DNA of 64,000 bases from Chaetorhynchus papuensis (GCA_013396525.1 VWYX01000854.1:40625-104624); one strand, 5' to 3'. Counted from the stretch's first letter, positions 25,753 to 40,230 are shown. The notes: generated from the letters alone by a model not told the origin. Numbers and translations are program-made.

Positions 25753-28700
25753 ATTTTTGCCCATATAGAGTAGAAAAAGGAAGAACAGCTTTAAAGAATT
25801 CTGTAAAAATCTTGTAAAAAAACCAGCTGTAAAGAATCCTGTAAAAAAAAACCAAACTACCCTACCAGTTTCTTATTCTTCCCTCTCTTCTATTTCCCTT
25901 TCAGCTTTCTCTTCTTGTTCTTTCATTACCAGAAGCTATTTAGTACTCATTAAAGACATTAACAGGAACTAAGACAAGAACTCCTCACTAATTACAAAGA
26001 GAAGTAATTCATTTTTCCAGAAATGCACTGATGCTGGACAAAAAGAAAACAAACCAACAAGAATGCCATAGTAACACAGTTTGGCTATTAGAAATGTCTG
26101 CTCAGGCATGGCAAAAACATTAAGGCTCATATCCTGCTGTTCTTAATTGCCTTAGGCTGCAACATTACAGTGGTCAAACACAGACTAACAAGAACTAAGT
26201 GCCAAGCCCTCCTGGACCTGAGAAGCAATGTGATGACTAAAGAAGCAAAAGAAGTATCACTTTAGCAGGAAGAGTCATAACAGGCTTTTCTATAATCAAT
26301 ATAGAAATTCATTCATTGATACATGATCAGTCCTAAGCTAAGCTTAGGAGATAAACCTGTTTACTAACAGTTGAATGAATAGTTTCCAATCGCTCTTTCC
26401 ACTATGACATCTTAACGCAACCTTTAAAAAATAAATGCAGACTGCTCAATATAGGAAACATGTTACACTAATTAAAGCTTGCATGAAAGAAGCTGAAGTT
26501 ATTATTGAAGGTTAGAAAGAAGTTTCCTTGCTAATCCATAATTAATACATTATTCTTTTTTAAAAAGAGTATCTATTTTTTAATTTGTCTGGTACTTCTA
26601 CAGCACTAGTGATGAAGATCTCTTTTTGCTTATTTCTCCCCTCACACTATTGCTTACCATAACTCCAAAATTATCTTGAATGCCATAAAACCTACAATTT
26701 CTCAAGGCTGGGATTCCATTGTCTTAGTTACTCTGAAAACAATATGGCCACTGAAAAGAAAGTATGAACTTCCACAACACTATTTATGTCCTACGTGCCT
26801 ACCCTTAAGGAGTGTTAATGATGCTAAAAAACATATTAAAATTAGCTACAACCCTCCCTTCCTCCTCCATACTGGGCTAAATTGACAGTGTTTCAGCAGA
26901 GAAGTTGCTGCACTATTTAGGATCAGGTCAGGAACTTCCCTGTATGGACACAAGACCAGACCAGGACTGCAGATGAAGAAAAAAGAGACGCAGGCAATGA
27001 CTCTTAAGCAAGAGCTGGAGCAAAGAGCTGCCCAAGCAGAAGCACACAGCAGACACAGAAACAGCCTAACATTGAATGGAGTGTGGCCCATGGAGGAACT
27101 GAGTTTTTAAAAAAAAGGAACTGCCACGGGCACTGCCTGCCACCTGAAAGTTTAAAATTTCTCAGAAGAGGTATTTTCCCCAACCAGTAAGACGAAAAGG
27201 GGATGAATAAGCACATGTGACGTGGTGTTCTTATTCAGCTCAGTTTTGATAGTGAAAATTTCAAGAGATTCATGTCAATATCTATTTCTCCAATATGGAT
27301 CTTCCAAGCTCCAATGCATTTTCCAGACTTCCTGGCTTTGATGCACATGGAGTCCACATACAAGACTGTTTTCAAAACAAGACCAACAAAATGCGCCTTG
27401 GAGATATTTTTCTTGTTGCAAACAGAGCAAGATTTCATCCGTCAGGTTTCATATGGAGAGTTTCAGAGAAAGATGATGCCACATGCATCCAAAAACAGGA
27501 CAATATCCCTGTGCTCAAAGTGGGAGTGCAACCACACTCCAAGCTGGTTAGAGAGGTGGAGACTGGACAAAAAGTGTGCTGTCCTCATGCTGTTACAGCC
27601 CCGGGTGCAGCAGACCCTGCCACATGACTGCATGCTCAGCACAGAGTATCCAGCAGTCCTGAGGACTGCAAACCCTCGCAGTAGGCATCACACGTTTTGC
27701 AGGTGGTCATTTTGCATACAGTGAATTCTGACCCTCTATAATAGCTGCCGTCAAAGGAAATTTCTCCCCAGGTCAGACAACATGAACACTGCACATTTCA
27801 GGCAGTATTTCAGTATTTCAGATATTTCAGGAATTTGCTGATTATCCTCAGAATTAGGATAGGACAAAGACCTTTTTGCTTTTTCCAAATGTCACCAAAC
27901 TAATCCCACAGCTTTCTCCCGGTGTCCCGCTAGTCTTAAAAATATTCTCCCCTAGCTTGTTTCTGAAGATGTAGCAAGTTTTGTTACTCTAAGCAGCCCG
28001 AGAAGAGATCCCTGAAAAGAAGTTTAGAGAGTGATTAAAAGTGCACCTCTAGTCAAAACTAATTAATAAATTACAGCATCCAAGCATCAGTGTTGTTTAA
28101 GGAGTCTAAGTCAACAAGATCTGCACACAGTTCAAAGCAACAGAAAACCACAGATTTTTCCATACTCATAAAAATGCTCTAAGGTCTCATAAAAATTGTG
28201 TACATTTGGGGAAAGGTATTGCCTTCAATTGTAGGGAAACTGTTCTGAAATGTAACCTTTTTCTGGACAGGAAGTAACTGCCAATACCATCCTGAAGTTA
28301 AAATTATAAAGTTGAACAAACATACTCAGTGGACTTGTGTAATGAGTATGACTTCAGATTTTGCTTTTTGTCTTACATACAACTTATATACAATACAGAT
28401 ATACAATAACAACTTTCATACCTCAAAACAAGCTTTGAGACAGTAAAAAAGTGGAAGTTACAATCCAGTAACCAAATAAAAATCTCTCCTATACCAACAA
28501 TGGTTTATCTACTTCTACACCTACATTCTTAGACCTGTCTTTGCTGTTACGTTTTGGATTTGAATAAGGTTTATTTGAAGTCAGCAAATGTTTAGGAAGC
28601 TGCTACTAAAAAACTTGTTAAGTTTTCTGTATACAGGTATCAGTTAATACAAATACCTGCCAATTTACCTATGAAGTTCAAAATATAAGCTTTACAGACT

Positions 28701-29535
28701 GTGCTCTGTAGCTATGTAACACTGCACAGGCAGTGCCTTCAAGCTTTTTTCTAAGCTCTTTTGTTTCCATTTAAGAATCAGCTTTTAGTATTAGATTTTT
28801 AAGCATTTAGGAATTAGCATACCATCTCAAGTAATACCTGCCATTTTTCAGGATTTGAGGGGAGAAAAATTATCTATAAACTTACATTAAAACTGTAAGG
28901 TTAAGTAAAAAATACATTTACCTTAGCCAGAAACATAATTATATACTGTCCATTACATTTTCAAGGACCTGAAGTTTTAACCAATTTGTTTCAGCTTGAA
29001 GCAGGATATTGCACAGTACTTAAAGAGATATAAGGTACAGGAAGCCAGTAGAAAATAATTTAATGATTATCAGAAATCTATTTTCTTTGAAATGTTAGTG
29101 TCTCTATAAGACTAAAAATCTGTGAGCTATTTGGACAACAGAGGGAAAAGTTGCCCTCTATTTGCATACCTTAATACCCCACACTTTTGAAAAGAAAAAA
29201 ACACTTAATAAAAAACCCAAACAACAACCTTGCAACACTTTACTGTGGGCTAAGAAGTATATATAAGTATACAGCTAGATGCAAAGAATATAGTTTCATA
29301 CAAACCAGGCTAAATTGGATGCCTATGAGCAGACAGAACTCTACTTAAATCAGCAATTATGGACTTCCAATAGCAGAAAAACTGTTCACTTATGATTATT
29401 TGCATCAATTAATAGAAGTTTTGAATTGCATAGGAGGCAAATCAGGAAAGCACTTAACTTCAAACACTTCTGAAATCAATTCCTTTTGGTAACATTTTGG
29501 CACATCCACTAAGGTGGATGGCATCTCCAGAAGGG

Positions 29536-29953
29536 TAACAGAACTGGTGAAAGGACTGGAGCACAAGTCATACAAGGACTGGATGAGGCAGCTGGGGGGA
29601 TACAGCCTGAAGAAAAAAAGAGGCTGAAGGGAGACATTATCACCACTATCTCAAAGGAGGTTGAGCCAGGTTGGGGTCGGTCTCTTCTCCTAGGTAAAAA
29701 GTGATGGGATAAGAGGAAATTACCTCAATTTGTACCAGGGGAGATTCAGAGTGTATTAAGGAAAATTTATCCATGGTAAGGGTTATCAAGCAGGGTGCTT
29801 AGAGAAGTGGTGGAGTCATCATCCCTGGAAGTGCTCATTTGGATATGGCACTTGAGGACGTGTTTTAGTGGTGACCATCGTGGTGGTTCTAGGCTGCCTG
29901 TTGGACTTGGTGATCTTACAGGTCTTTTCCAACATTAACAAGTCTATGATTCA
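29536..29953 (+). mobile_element. CR1 LINE 3' fragment
   Basis: Begins near AAGGACTGGAGCACAAGTC and contains the typical tail with GCCTGAAG, GGAAGTGCTCA and the run through TTGGACTTGGTGATCTTACA to the terminal TCTATGATTC. The left edge is approximate because of divergence. It is antisense to HOMER1 in intron 1. Confidence 0.9.
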
Positions 29954-30594
29954 CAGGTATCTAATCCTGTAAAACAGTCTGTTTGGGGGAAAAAGGGATG
30001 ACTCTATATGTGCCAATCTCAACCAAGTACTCAGGAAGCCCATACATGGTATCTTCCAGAGAAGGAAGGGAAAGAAAAGAGGTAGGGGAGTTTCATACAA
30101 ACAGACACTGTAAGACAACCACTGACAGCACTTGAAATGTATTGCCATCACATGAAATCCCAAGAGATGGGATTACCATACCTTGGGAAATAAAGCTCTT
30201 GCTATTGAACAAACATGAAGAGCAATGAGAAAGTTTACCTAAACTCATTCCTCTTCTGTCTGAGCTTCCCATTCATAAGGGACTCATGAAGGATCTTAGC
30301 AAACTTTAGAAGAATAAAGAGCTTTCTCTACAGCACAGATTTAATTTAGCTGTAGGACAGCACAGACATTACAGTCTCACAAATTTAGCAACATCAACAG
30401 CATGGAAGACGGCAGAGTTGCAAACTGAGGACAAATCAGTGCCCAGTACTGAAAATTAAGGCTTACAGAGTAGAGCAAAGAAAAATTCCACCAAAATTCT
30501 TAAATTTTTGGTATAAAGACAGTGAACATGGAGCTTCTTATACTAAAGATTAATAAAGCTACCAGTAGGTTATGTACAGGGCAGTGTTAAACTG

Positions 30595-30607
30595 TTTTTT
30601 TTTTTTT
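30595..30607. repeat. Homopolymer of 13 T
   Basis: Short T tract in HOMER1 intron 1. Confidence 0.9.
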
Positions 30608-32150
30608 AAGGAAAAAAATAGACAGTGGATTTCCTTTCACTTCTGCAGTTCTCTGGGTTTGTTTTAAATGCCTGTTCTCCAATGCCTCCATATGCTGCTA
30701 TCGTATGCTGCTCAAGTTCAGCAGGCAGGCAACCAGCTGAAGCACTGCAGGAAACATTCACAGCAATAACATATCACTGACTGTGAAAGTTATTCCAATA
30801 GCTGAACGATGGTCCATCTCTCTAAGGTTTTCCATTTTTGTTCTTCCAAACAACCTTGAAAAGCTCATTTTCATAGCAGGAATCAAGTGAGAGTTCAGGG
30901 AATCAAATGAGGTAACAAAAAGTCTATTATCAAGTACTCAGCTTTATCTTCATGCCTTTCACTTCAGTTTAGTAACTTATTCCAGGTATATAGGTACCTT
31001 CAGAATTTTTCTAGGTACCTAAGTGATCATTTCTCTAAATTGTGCAAGTGGACAAAGGTATCTTTGAATAAACATTTACCTTGAATTTGTTTTAAAGACT
31101 GGAGAGAGTTAACCATTAGCTTTTAATTAATTAAGAGCAGCTAAATTATCTTACATCAAATTTTAGAATAGATACTTACCTATAGTGAAAATACTAAGGA
31201 ATCATGTTAGTAAAAACTTGAATTTTTTTCCTGAATTTTGCTCTGTTTGAAAATTCTTGTCAGGAAGTCAAGAGAGGAGTTCTTCTGTCTTTAGAACTAG
31301 ACAATTAATTTTAAGATGTACAGCTATGTTCGACATCTAGTCACCAAAAGTATTTAGCAGAAGCAAGCAAAAAAACCAACCTGAAGTCAGGTTCTAGTCT
31401 ATGAACGAAGAACCCTGAAATGACAGTGTAATGAGACATTTCTGAAAGAAGTCTAGATATTAACATTCCTGCAACAGCCCTTACATGCAGAAAATTAAGC
31501 TATGCTGCATGTGGAATAAGAAATAAGCAGGCAATGGTCAAAAATATTAATTTCTCTCCATTCTTCAGCAAGGAAATCCAACTTAGCCACACTTGCAACA
31601 CAAGCAGAAAAGAGAGGAATGAAGCCTATACAGCACAATGTAACAAAGGAAGAAATACTGTCATGCATGCTTGTTAGTAAAATAAGTTTAGAAAGGCCCA
31701 AAACCAATCCATAACCAGGCTTTCTTGTTAGCTCCCCTAGTTCCTTCATACTCTCTGTATAGAGACAATTTTTCCTTTGCAATCTTTATCTAAAGTTTCT
31801 GCAATGGAGTTCTGACAGTCAGACTACTCTTACAAAACTCATGCAAATATTTTAAGGGAGAATATTAAGTAGTTTAACTGCTTAGCTTGAATTTCTACTG
31901 CTATTTCACACAGCACTTTAATACAAAGTCATGCGACAATTAAGTTATAGTTTCCTGTCTTCCTGCACCACCAGTTTTCTTGAGTTTAAATGAATAGATA
32001 TTTTCTAGACATGGTCCCCAGGGACAGTATCTATAGTCTTCAGAACGATTACAAGAGCTACAGTTTTAAGGAAAAAAAAAGAGAAGGGAAAAAAAAATAA
32101 AGAAACCCCTTACACCAGCAGAACAAGCACAGCTCTCCAAATATAGAAAC

Positions 32151-32170
32151 AGAGAGAGAGAGAGAGAGAG
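32151..32170. repeat. (AG)10 microsatellite
   Basis: Ten uninterrupted AG units in HOMER1 intron 1; a candidate length-polymorphic marker. Confidence 0.95.
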
Positions 32171-33809
32171 CAAGAGCACGAAGTTGCTTTGGGATCCAGA
32201 GACACTGCTAGTGAGGCAGGAGTTCGTGTGCTGCTTTACAAGCAGGCCCAGTAGCACTCTCCTTTCCAGGGCCATGGAGAAGGATGAGGAAAATAAGGAG
32301 GAAGGCTCCAGATGGGACATAATTTTCAATCTCTGCAATCTCCAGAATGCATGCCTATTCATGATCTGCATGTTTTCCTTTTCACATTTTACAAACACCC
32401 TAAAACTAATTTATGGATTCTTTAAGATCTAAAATTCAGTAGTTTCCTTTGCAAAACAATTTTCAGCTTGTGATAAGGGCTGTTTATGCCATTCACAAAT
32501 AACTAATTAGACCAATTGATGCTGACTAAACAAGGTGAGAATTAAGCCGAATTGCACAGGGCCGCTTAGGTGCTCTTGCTGAGGCACAGATAGGTAGAAA
32601 CAGCAAGCACATAATGGGGTTTTGATGTTAATCATAGTGTTTGGTGGGATTTAAGGGTCATACGACAACAGTGGTAGAAATGCCACCCAGAGCAGCAAAT
32701 TCAGAAAACTGACAGACTGAAACTCCTCGCTTTGTCCTGACGTGAAAGCGTAAGGCTGTCTGTAAATGAACTCCCTCTGTTCTAAAGTTTGGTTGGATCA
32801 ATTTGGTGGCTGTAATAAAATCCTTCAGCAGCACTGACAAGCATGAAGGAAGTGAGAATAGAGGGTTGGCATTAGGACATGAAGCTACGTAGAACACTGA
32901 AATAATAACAGTGGCAATCCCACTTAGATTCCATAAGATACAGCAGAGTTCAATAAACAGTGCAAACACAGTTTTTTCTAATTCAACATTCAGTGTGATT
33001 TTGCATGCTCCATCAAGCCTCATCATTGCCTATGACAAGAATTTTTTTCTGATGGCTGTATTTCACAGCTATGAAGCAAAGTGGCAAAGCTGGGGCTTTT
33101 GACAATGGACTGATGAGAATTATGGAACCTAGAAAGGAATAGAAGAAATCCAAAATCATAGAATCAAGTCATCATGTGTTTCCATTGAGATAAATGGCAA
33201 TTATATGGTAAGCAGTGATACTGTTTAAAAATAAGTCTAACTGCTGTTTTTCCAATCATCTTTGACTTTGAGAGACAACGCTAAAATAATACTAGTCATA
33301 ATTTTGTTATTATTAAGACTAGATGTCTTGGCAATTTGTTAACAACAAAAAACTAAGGAATACATATCTTTCTTGTTTATTACTCCACATTTGGAATTTG
33401 TCTCAAATATATGCCGGTAGTAAAATAAGGTTTCCTCATTTAGCACCACAGTCCTTAGCAACTCCTCTTTGTTTCTTAATAGCTTAAATTCACCTCCTTA
33501 TTGGGTCTAAACTTCCATTTTGCTTCCCTGTAGAGCTTCATATGGAAACAGTCACACCTCCTTACCACTTCTCACCCAATCAACCATGTCCACTCCATCT
33601 TTTTCCACATCTCCAAGTTATTAATTTTGACATGCCCTTTCCATGTGAAAAAGCTTTTTATTTTAGTGGGCCTGGCACTTGTCATGCCTTTCATTTCCAG
33701 CTTAAAACCACAAACCACATATTTGACATTAAGAATTTTTCAGTTAACAGTCAGTTAAAACTGCTTTTGCAGTTTTAAGAGCTTTTGTACTTAACCCTCA
33801 AAAATAAAT

Positions 33810-33834
33810 NNNNNNNNNNNNNNNNNNNNNNNNN
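33810..33834. other. Assembly gap (25 N)
   Basis: A run of 25 N inside HOMER1 intron 1. Confidence 1.
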
Positions 33835-34754
33835 CCACTGGCACAACCACATGCCGACTGCAGACACCTCAAAGCTGAACTCATGCTTCCACCAGCACCA
33901 GTGGAAATATCAGAACTTACATAAGGTGGGGGGCTGAATAGACATGCATTTCAGCACCAGCATCTGATCTTCAAACAGTCTGCAATCCCAATCAGAGTGC
34001 TACAGCTGCAGGCTAAGTTTCAAAGAAAAAAAATCACTGTTCCACATCAAAATATAAGAATTGGATCATTACATTTGTATCAAGGAACTGAATTAAACTC
34101 CTAGAAAGGTAAACAAATTAATTTTATATTCATAAATAACAAATCAATTTGAATCATCCATTGAGCACTGCAGGAACTATAAAGACTATTTATTTCATTT
34201 TGAGCATATTATTACCATGCCAGCAAGTCCCTCCCTTCTGACAACTTACAGCCTAGCAAACACTATTGAATTTTGGATGCAGTGGTTGCACCTGTATTGA
34301 CCTGTAACTAGGAGTCCCTGGTCTGTATACCTGATTGTTCACAACACATTTATGCCAAACATTCTAAGACACCCAAATACCATTCCTGATAGGTTTCCAG
34401 TGCAGTTTGCTCATTGGATCACTAAAGGCATTCCTAAGATGGCTCCAAATCCTGTCTCTCCCAATGACATGCCTTGCACTGTCAGGCAACTTCCCACTGT
34501 AGTAAGATGCAAAACAATGATAAAGGGCACAATCCATTTTTAAATATACTGGTATGAGCACACACTGTGCATGGAACAAAGAGTGCTCTGCACAGCCCAC
34601 TACAGTGGCTGACAAGGGAAAAGTTAGACAGGTCTGCACAGTAAGCACCAGTCAAGGAATTGTGCCAAGTGCTGTGCCATGGGGACGAACCCCAACAGAC
34701 AGAGAAGAACAGCATCACCTGGACTAGGCTGTTCATTCCACTGATAAGCAGCTA

Positions 34755-35923
34755 ATATGAGGGGAGAGCAGTCAGTATTGTCTACTCAACTTCAGCAAGG
34801 CTTTTAACATGGTCACTCACAACATCCTCATACACAAATTCACGAACTGTGGACTGAATGAGTGGACAGTGAGGTTGATTGAGAACTGGCTGAATGGCAG
34901 ATGCCAGAGGGTCAAAATCAGCAGCAAAGTTGGAGGCCTGCGCCTAGTGGTGTCCCCCAGAGATTTGAACCTTTGGGCCCAGAACTGTTAAACTTGTTCA
35001 TCCTTGACTTGTAAAAAGGGGAAGATTTCTCCTCAGCAAATTCACTTACGACAAAATGCTGGGAGGAGTGACTGACAGCCCAGAGTGCTGTGCAGCCCTT
35101 CAGAAGGACCTCGACAGGATGGAGAGATGGACAGAGAGGAACCATCTGAAATTCAGCAAAGGCAAATGCCAGGTCCTGCACCTGGGGAAGAACAAGCCCA
35201 GGCACCAGCACAGGCTGGGGCTGACCTGCTGGGGGGCAGCTCTGCAGAGAAGGACCTGGGGGGTCCTGGTGCACAACAAGCTGTCCATAAGCCAGCAGAG
35301 TGTCCTGGTGGCCAGGAAGGCAAATGGTATTCTGGAGGGCATTAGGAAGGGCATTGCCAGCAGGTCATGGAAGGTGATCCTGCCCCTGTACTGGTGAGGC
35401 CTCACCTGGAGTGCTGTGTCCAGTTCTGGGCTCCTCAGGACAAGAGAGACTTAGAGCTCCTGGAGTGGGTCCAGTGAAGACTACAAAGACGATGAGGGAC
35501 CTGGAGCATCTCTTACGATGAAAGGCTGAGGGAGCTGGGCCTTTTCAGCCTCAAGAAGAGACAACTGAGAGGGGACCTCATCAATGTATACAAGTATTGG
35601 AAGGAAGGGTGTCAAGACAATGGACCAGTGGTGGACCATCTTCTCAGTGGAGCCAAGCAATAGAACAAGAGGCAATGAGCAGAAATTGATGCACAGGAAG
35701 TTCCACCTGAACATGAGGGAGAACTTCTTTATTATGCAAATAACTGCACACTGGAACAGCTTGACCAGAGATATTGTGGAGTCTCCCTCACTGGAGATAT
35801 TAAAGAACTGTCTGGACACAATCCTTTGAAATGTGCTCTGGGATGACCCTGCTTGAGCAGGGAGACTGGACAACATGATTCACTGCGGTCCCTTCCTATT
35901 TTACCTATTCTGTGATTCTGTGA
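34755..35923 (+). mobile_element. CR1 LINE fragment (longer, decayed)
   Basis: Runs from decayed reverse-transcriptase coding (STSARLLTWS-like block, then IHKFTNCGLNEWTVRLIENWL near 34830) through the C-terminal region (LQKDLDRMERW, LKFSKGKCQVLHLGKN) to a 3' tail ending TTCTGTGATTCTGTG. Several frameshifts and an internal deletion make it non-functional. It is antisense to HOMER1. Its last 280 bp are very similar to the copy at 53745-54038, so both belong to one CR1 subfamily. Confidence 0.93.
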
Positions 35924-38238
35924 AGATGACAGTTCTGGAAACTGCATCAGTACTACCCTCAGGTATTGCTATTGAAATAATGTAAAGAAACATTTCTTCA
36001 TGACAGCTCATGCATTTACTTTGATTGTGCTGGTGGAGGCTGGTAAAGTATTATGTATTAGTTGGACTGGAACTAGATTAACAACCACTTTGCAAACATC
36101 ACTTCAAAAATTAGCTTATACTTCTGAAAGACACTTACAGTGACCTTAGTTTTAACGCCAAGATAGCAGGCAGGTGTCAGGCCTTTACTCAGATGAAAAT
36201 CATTTTTAAAAATCAGGTCTCAGAACACTGCTCAGCATTTTGACAAACTGAGAAAAAAAATGGACTGGTGCAGAATTTTTGGTTCAAATTGCCTACTTTA
36301 GAGGCCTATATTTAACAGCTCAATAAAAACATTCAGCAATAAATGCTGGCTACTACAGTTAAGAAGCATGTAATCAAAGAGCAGGAACCAGTGTTTGTTA
36401 AGACCTAGTTATTTCAGCATGACTTTAGTTTTAATGAACAATTTTCCTTACATGGTACCTGAATGAACCGGTAGGGTTCAATGCCTTCAAAACCTATATG
36501 TGAAACAAGAACTAGAAAAGCCTTCCTCACCCACGCCTTTGCATAAATATCAGAACAGATATTATATGTAAGAAACCAAGCCCCAGTGTTTCTGTATCCA
36601 TGAAATAAACAGAGGCCAAAACCAAGCAGGTTCATTAGCTACTTACAGAATACCTGCACTGCAGAGTCAGTTTTAAAGAAAGTTGCATTTAAAAACAGTT
36701 TATAGCTGTATGCTAAACATGGTGTAATCTTCCCAAACTGGAGTACTTAGGTGCTCACATGTTTATGTCCAAAAGAGGCTTAACTGAAGCATCAAATACT
36801 AGTCCATGTAGCAGAAACTGCCATTTCCCACTCACTAAAAGGTTTTGTGTTTACAAACAGACTGGTTAATCTAGTAAATAGAATGTCATAAGCAGGAAGT
36901 ACTCCTACCATACTTAACTGCAAAAATTTTTCCAGTGATACCAGCAAATGAAGAGTAACAGTTCTTCAGGAAGGTGAACAGCATAGATATAAGACAAAAT
37001 TATTTAGGGTTTCCTGAATAAGCAAAGTCTTGGGTTTTACAAAAACATTAGCCAGTGGCAGAAGTACCAAGACAAAAAGACAAACAAGATGGTGGAGAAG
37101 AAGCTTACAAGATCTAGATGTGTATTCTATCTGTATAGGCTGACTTAGTGTAAGTGATTTGAGGAGTGCCATGTCCATCTCCGAGCACTCAGGACTAGCA
37201 GTACCCATTAAATGTTAGATTTACTGTTGTAACTAAGGAGGAAAAGAGAAGGACTCTTCAAATGTATTTTAATGCCACGTAAAATTGTTCTTTTTAAGAA
37301 CAACTGGGGAAGAAGCAGATTGTCTTTCTTTGCCTAACTTCACCCCAGAATAATATTAATTCTCCAATCCTGCTAACAATAAAAGTGGCATACAGAAAAG
37401 GCCCCTATAATACTATTCATCATTCCCTCCCAGTAATAGAACTGTTCTAGCTTTTGTTGCAGTTTGATTTTAAAAACTATAATTAATGTGGACAACAGGA
37501 GAAGTTTTGTTGGTTTTTTTTCATTTAAGGTCACCAAATACATAACTCTCAGTAAAAACTACTTCAGATCTCAAGTGGCCCATTAAGATCCATTGTAAGA
37601 GACGTGGGCAGCATTTACATTCAGATGTGAGGTTATCTTAGGGAATCTACTGTTCAGTGCTCATTTCACAAAATTCAGCCAAAATAGACCATTATATAAT
37701 CATGTACTTCAGCACCTGTGTCTTTTTCATGGAAACTTCTGAAAGATCCTGTGAGTTTTACTATCATGCATAGCCAGACATGCTATCTGAGCTGTGCAGT
37801 GCTTCTGAGAACCATGAGTACCTAGGATTCAAATCAGCAGGACACCACCTATTCCCAAGCACTGCTGATTGTTTCCTCATAGAAACCAGTTCCTCCATAT
37901 GTCTAGATGTAGAAAAGGGACGTACACTTGAACTCTGAAAAAGCACTTGGAAATCAGTATGCAGAAGCTGAACGTAAGTTAATCCAACAGAAGTGTGCTT
38001 GTCTAATTGCAGGTTAACTCTTTTAGTCACACACAGTCAGTGAAAAACCCAACTAGTGCAAAATCACAGGTATTCTGCTTAAAGCCAATCATCTAAATAT
38101 CTGCTTAGGACCCCAGTTTACTGCATACAGTCATTTGACAACAGAGATACACAGCACATATTATTGCATATGCTTATTTTTGTTAGCATGAAAAGTACCC
38201 TAAGACACCTGCCATGGCTGCATACTCCAAAGTAAGCC

Positions 38239-38269
38239 ATATTGGAGAAAACACTGTTTTCTCCAATAT
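38239..38269. repeat. Perfect 15-bp inverted repeat with a one-base spacer
   Basis: The left arm ATATTGGAGAAAACA (38239-38253) is followed by one C and then its exact reverse complement (38255-38269). The flanks do not extend the symmetry. It lies in HOMER1 intron 1. Confidence 0.95.
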
Positions 38270-40191
38270 CACACAGTACATTCTTTTAGAATTTTGTACA
38301 GGCAAGCCAGGGCTAGTAGTCTGTTAGAAATGAACAGGCCTAAGAAGTAGGACTTGTGAGAATACATGTCAAAGATGATTTATTTCACCAATACTTCCCT
38401 GTAAAGTGTTGACCATTTAAAGCTCATTCTTCAGTTTTCAAAACTCAAGGAAGATCTCATCATACGTCCTATTACAAGAAGAGTTTCAAGATTAACTGTG
38501 GATCCAAGACTACAGCATACTATTTACAGAATAAGTAATTTAAAAGCATTTTACAAACCCAAATTCTATACTAACCAATATTACCTAGTACAGTTTGGGC
38601 TTAGGGATTTTGTTTGTTTGGGTTTGGCTTTGGTGTCGTTTTGTTTTACTACAAAATACACTATTCAAAGGAGAAAAATAACATTTCTCAATAAGCTGAG
38701 ATTCAAGCTAGTGGACAATTACAAAAAAAACCTTTCCAGACCTGAGCTTCAAGACTGAGGAGCAAAATTCAACAGGGGTAGGTCTGAGTTCAGATCTTTT
38801 TGAACATTTCCCACCAGAATAAACAGACACTGCTGTAGTAAAAGGTAGGTCTATCCTACATGTAGTGGCCCTTCCCTTGTGCACACCCCTGTATTTGCAG
38901 TCAGCTAGGTTACAGTACTGACACAGTTCACTGCATGAACTTTGGTGCTGTAGCAGACAAGTGGAAGAAGCAGTGCTTGCCTTCTGCAGTTCCCACCATT
39001 TGGTGGCAGGATCTGTGAAAATTTAACAATCAGGATGTCGGCAAAGAGCACAGCCACAAACATCAACAAAACAGTGCCTGTGAATCATTTGCATATATGT
39101 GGAGGAAGAAGAAAAACCTGAGAGGAGTTATGTATTTCAAGTTCTCCCCTCCCATTACAGAAAATGAGTGATGCAGTCTGCTAAAGTTAGCTAACTTGAT
39201 AACTGTAACTAAAAAAACCCAAAATCATGACTAGTTACTGGAATGCCAATATATGCTTGTATCTGGCAATCCAGAATCATCTATTGCATGTTTAAACAGT
39301 ATCTTTCTAGACTAATTTTTTAACGATGACCGGCATTCATCACTACTTGCCACCAAAGAAGCGTATCAGAGTGCATTCTGTTGCCAGAAGCACGATTGTG
39401 ATGCAGTTCCAGAAAATCAATACAGTATTGAAACACAGTTCCATTACTTCACAGACTGGAGTAATGCCACTACCAGGACACTGTGTAGATAAAACAGAGC
39501 TTAACACTGCATAGTGCAAGGCCCAGGTAGAATAAACCCACAGCTCCCTCTAGCCTCTTCTCCCCTCTAATCTTTCTGTCCTGAACACAATACTAATTTT
39601 GATGGCTCTCACATGGCTGAGCCTTGGGAAATGTAAAAAACTTGAAACAGAATGAGGAAAAGCAGCCTACCGTCAAAACTGGACATAAAAGCAGATTTTT
39701 TGTAAAAAATCTTTACCTTCGAGAATTTTTACCTTTAAGAACGAATATATCTGAAAAAGCCTTGCAAGAAGAACAGCACAAAACCCTGAACTAGAAAGCA
39801 TGTTCTTCGAAATTTTTTTTACAGAAAGCTTTCACCTAAACAGGGCATTTAAATACATGTTTCATAGTATCATTAAAAAAAGAAGAAGAAAAAAAAGAAG
39901 AGGTGGACTCTGGGTTTTTTTCCCACTTTTAAAAATGCAAGATACTTTGTTTCTTTGTTCACTGTCACAGTTACCTGTTATTAACACTAAAAACACACAC
40001 ATGGCGAAGCCTGAGATTCTTCTCCAGTGCAAGATTGTCTCAGATACAAACTGCACATTGTTAAAACACAGGCATATAGATATATACTCATCCAAGGTCC
40101 TTTCCAGACCTACTCTCAGCCTGGCTGGGTACACACCACCGTGGTTTCCTTGCGAAGAACCTCTTGTAACTGTTGAACTAGCAGAGACCTT

Positions 40192-40230
40192 GGTCCTTGG
40201 TAATTACTTAAGGTCCTTGGTAATTACTCA
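40192..40230. repeat. 20-bp tandem duplication
   Basis: GGTCCTTGGTAATTACT at 40192 recurs at 40212, giving two adjacent 20-bp units with one visible mismatch. In HOMER1 intron 1. Confidence 0.9.

Noticed and set aside
27272..27724. Two overlapping plus-strand open frames of 150 and 110 codons in HOMER1 intron 1
   Set aside because: No family resemblance and no conserved motif that I can recognise. A protein database search of both frames would settle it; a significant hit would overturn the rejection.
33158..33174. CATAGAATCA motif resembling a minus-strand CR1 terminus
   Set aside because: Only about 16 bases match, and no CR1 body follows.
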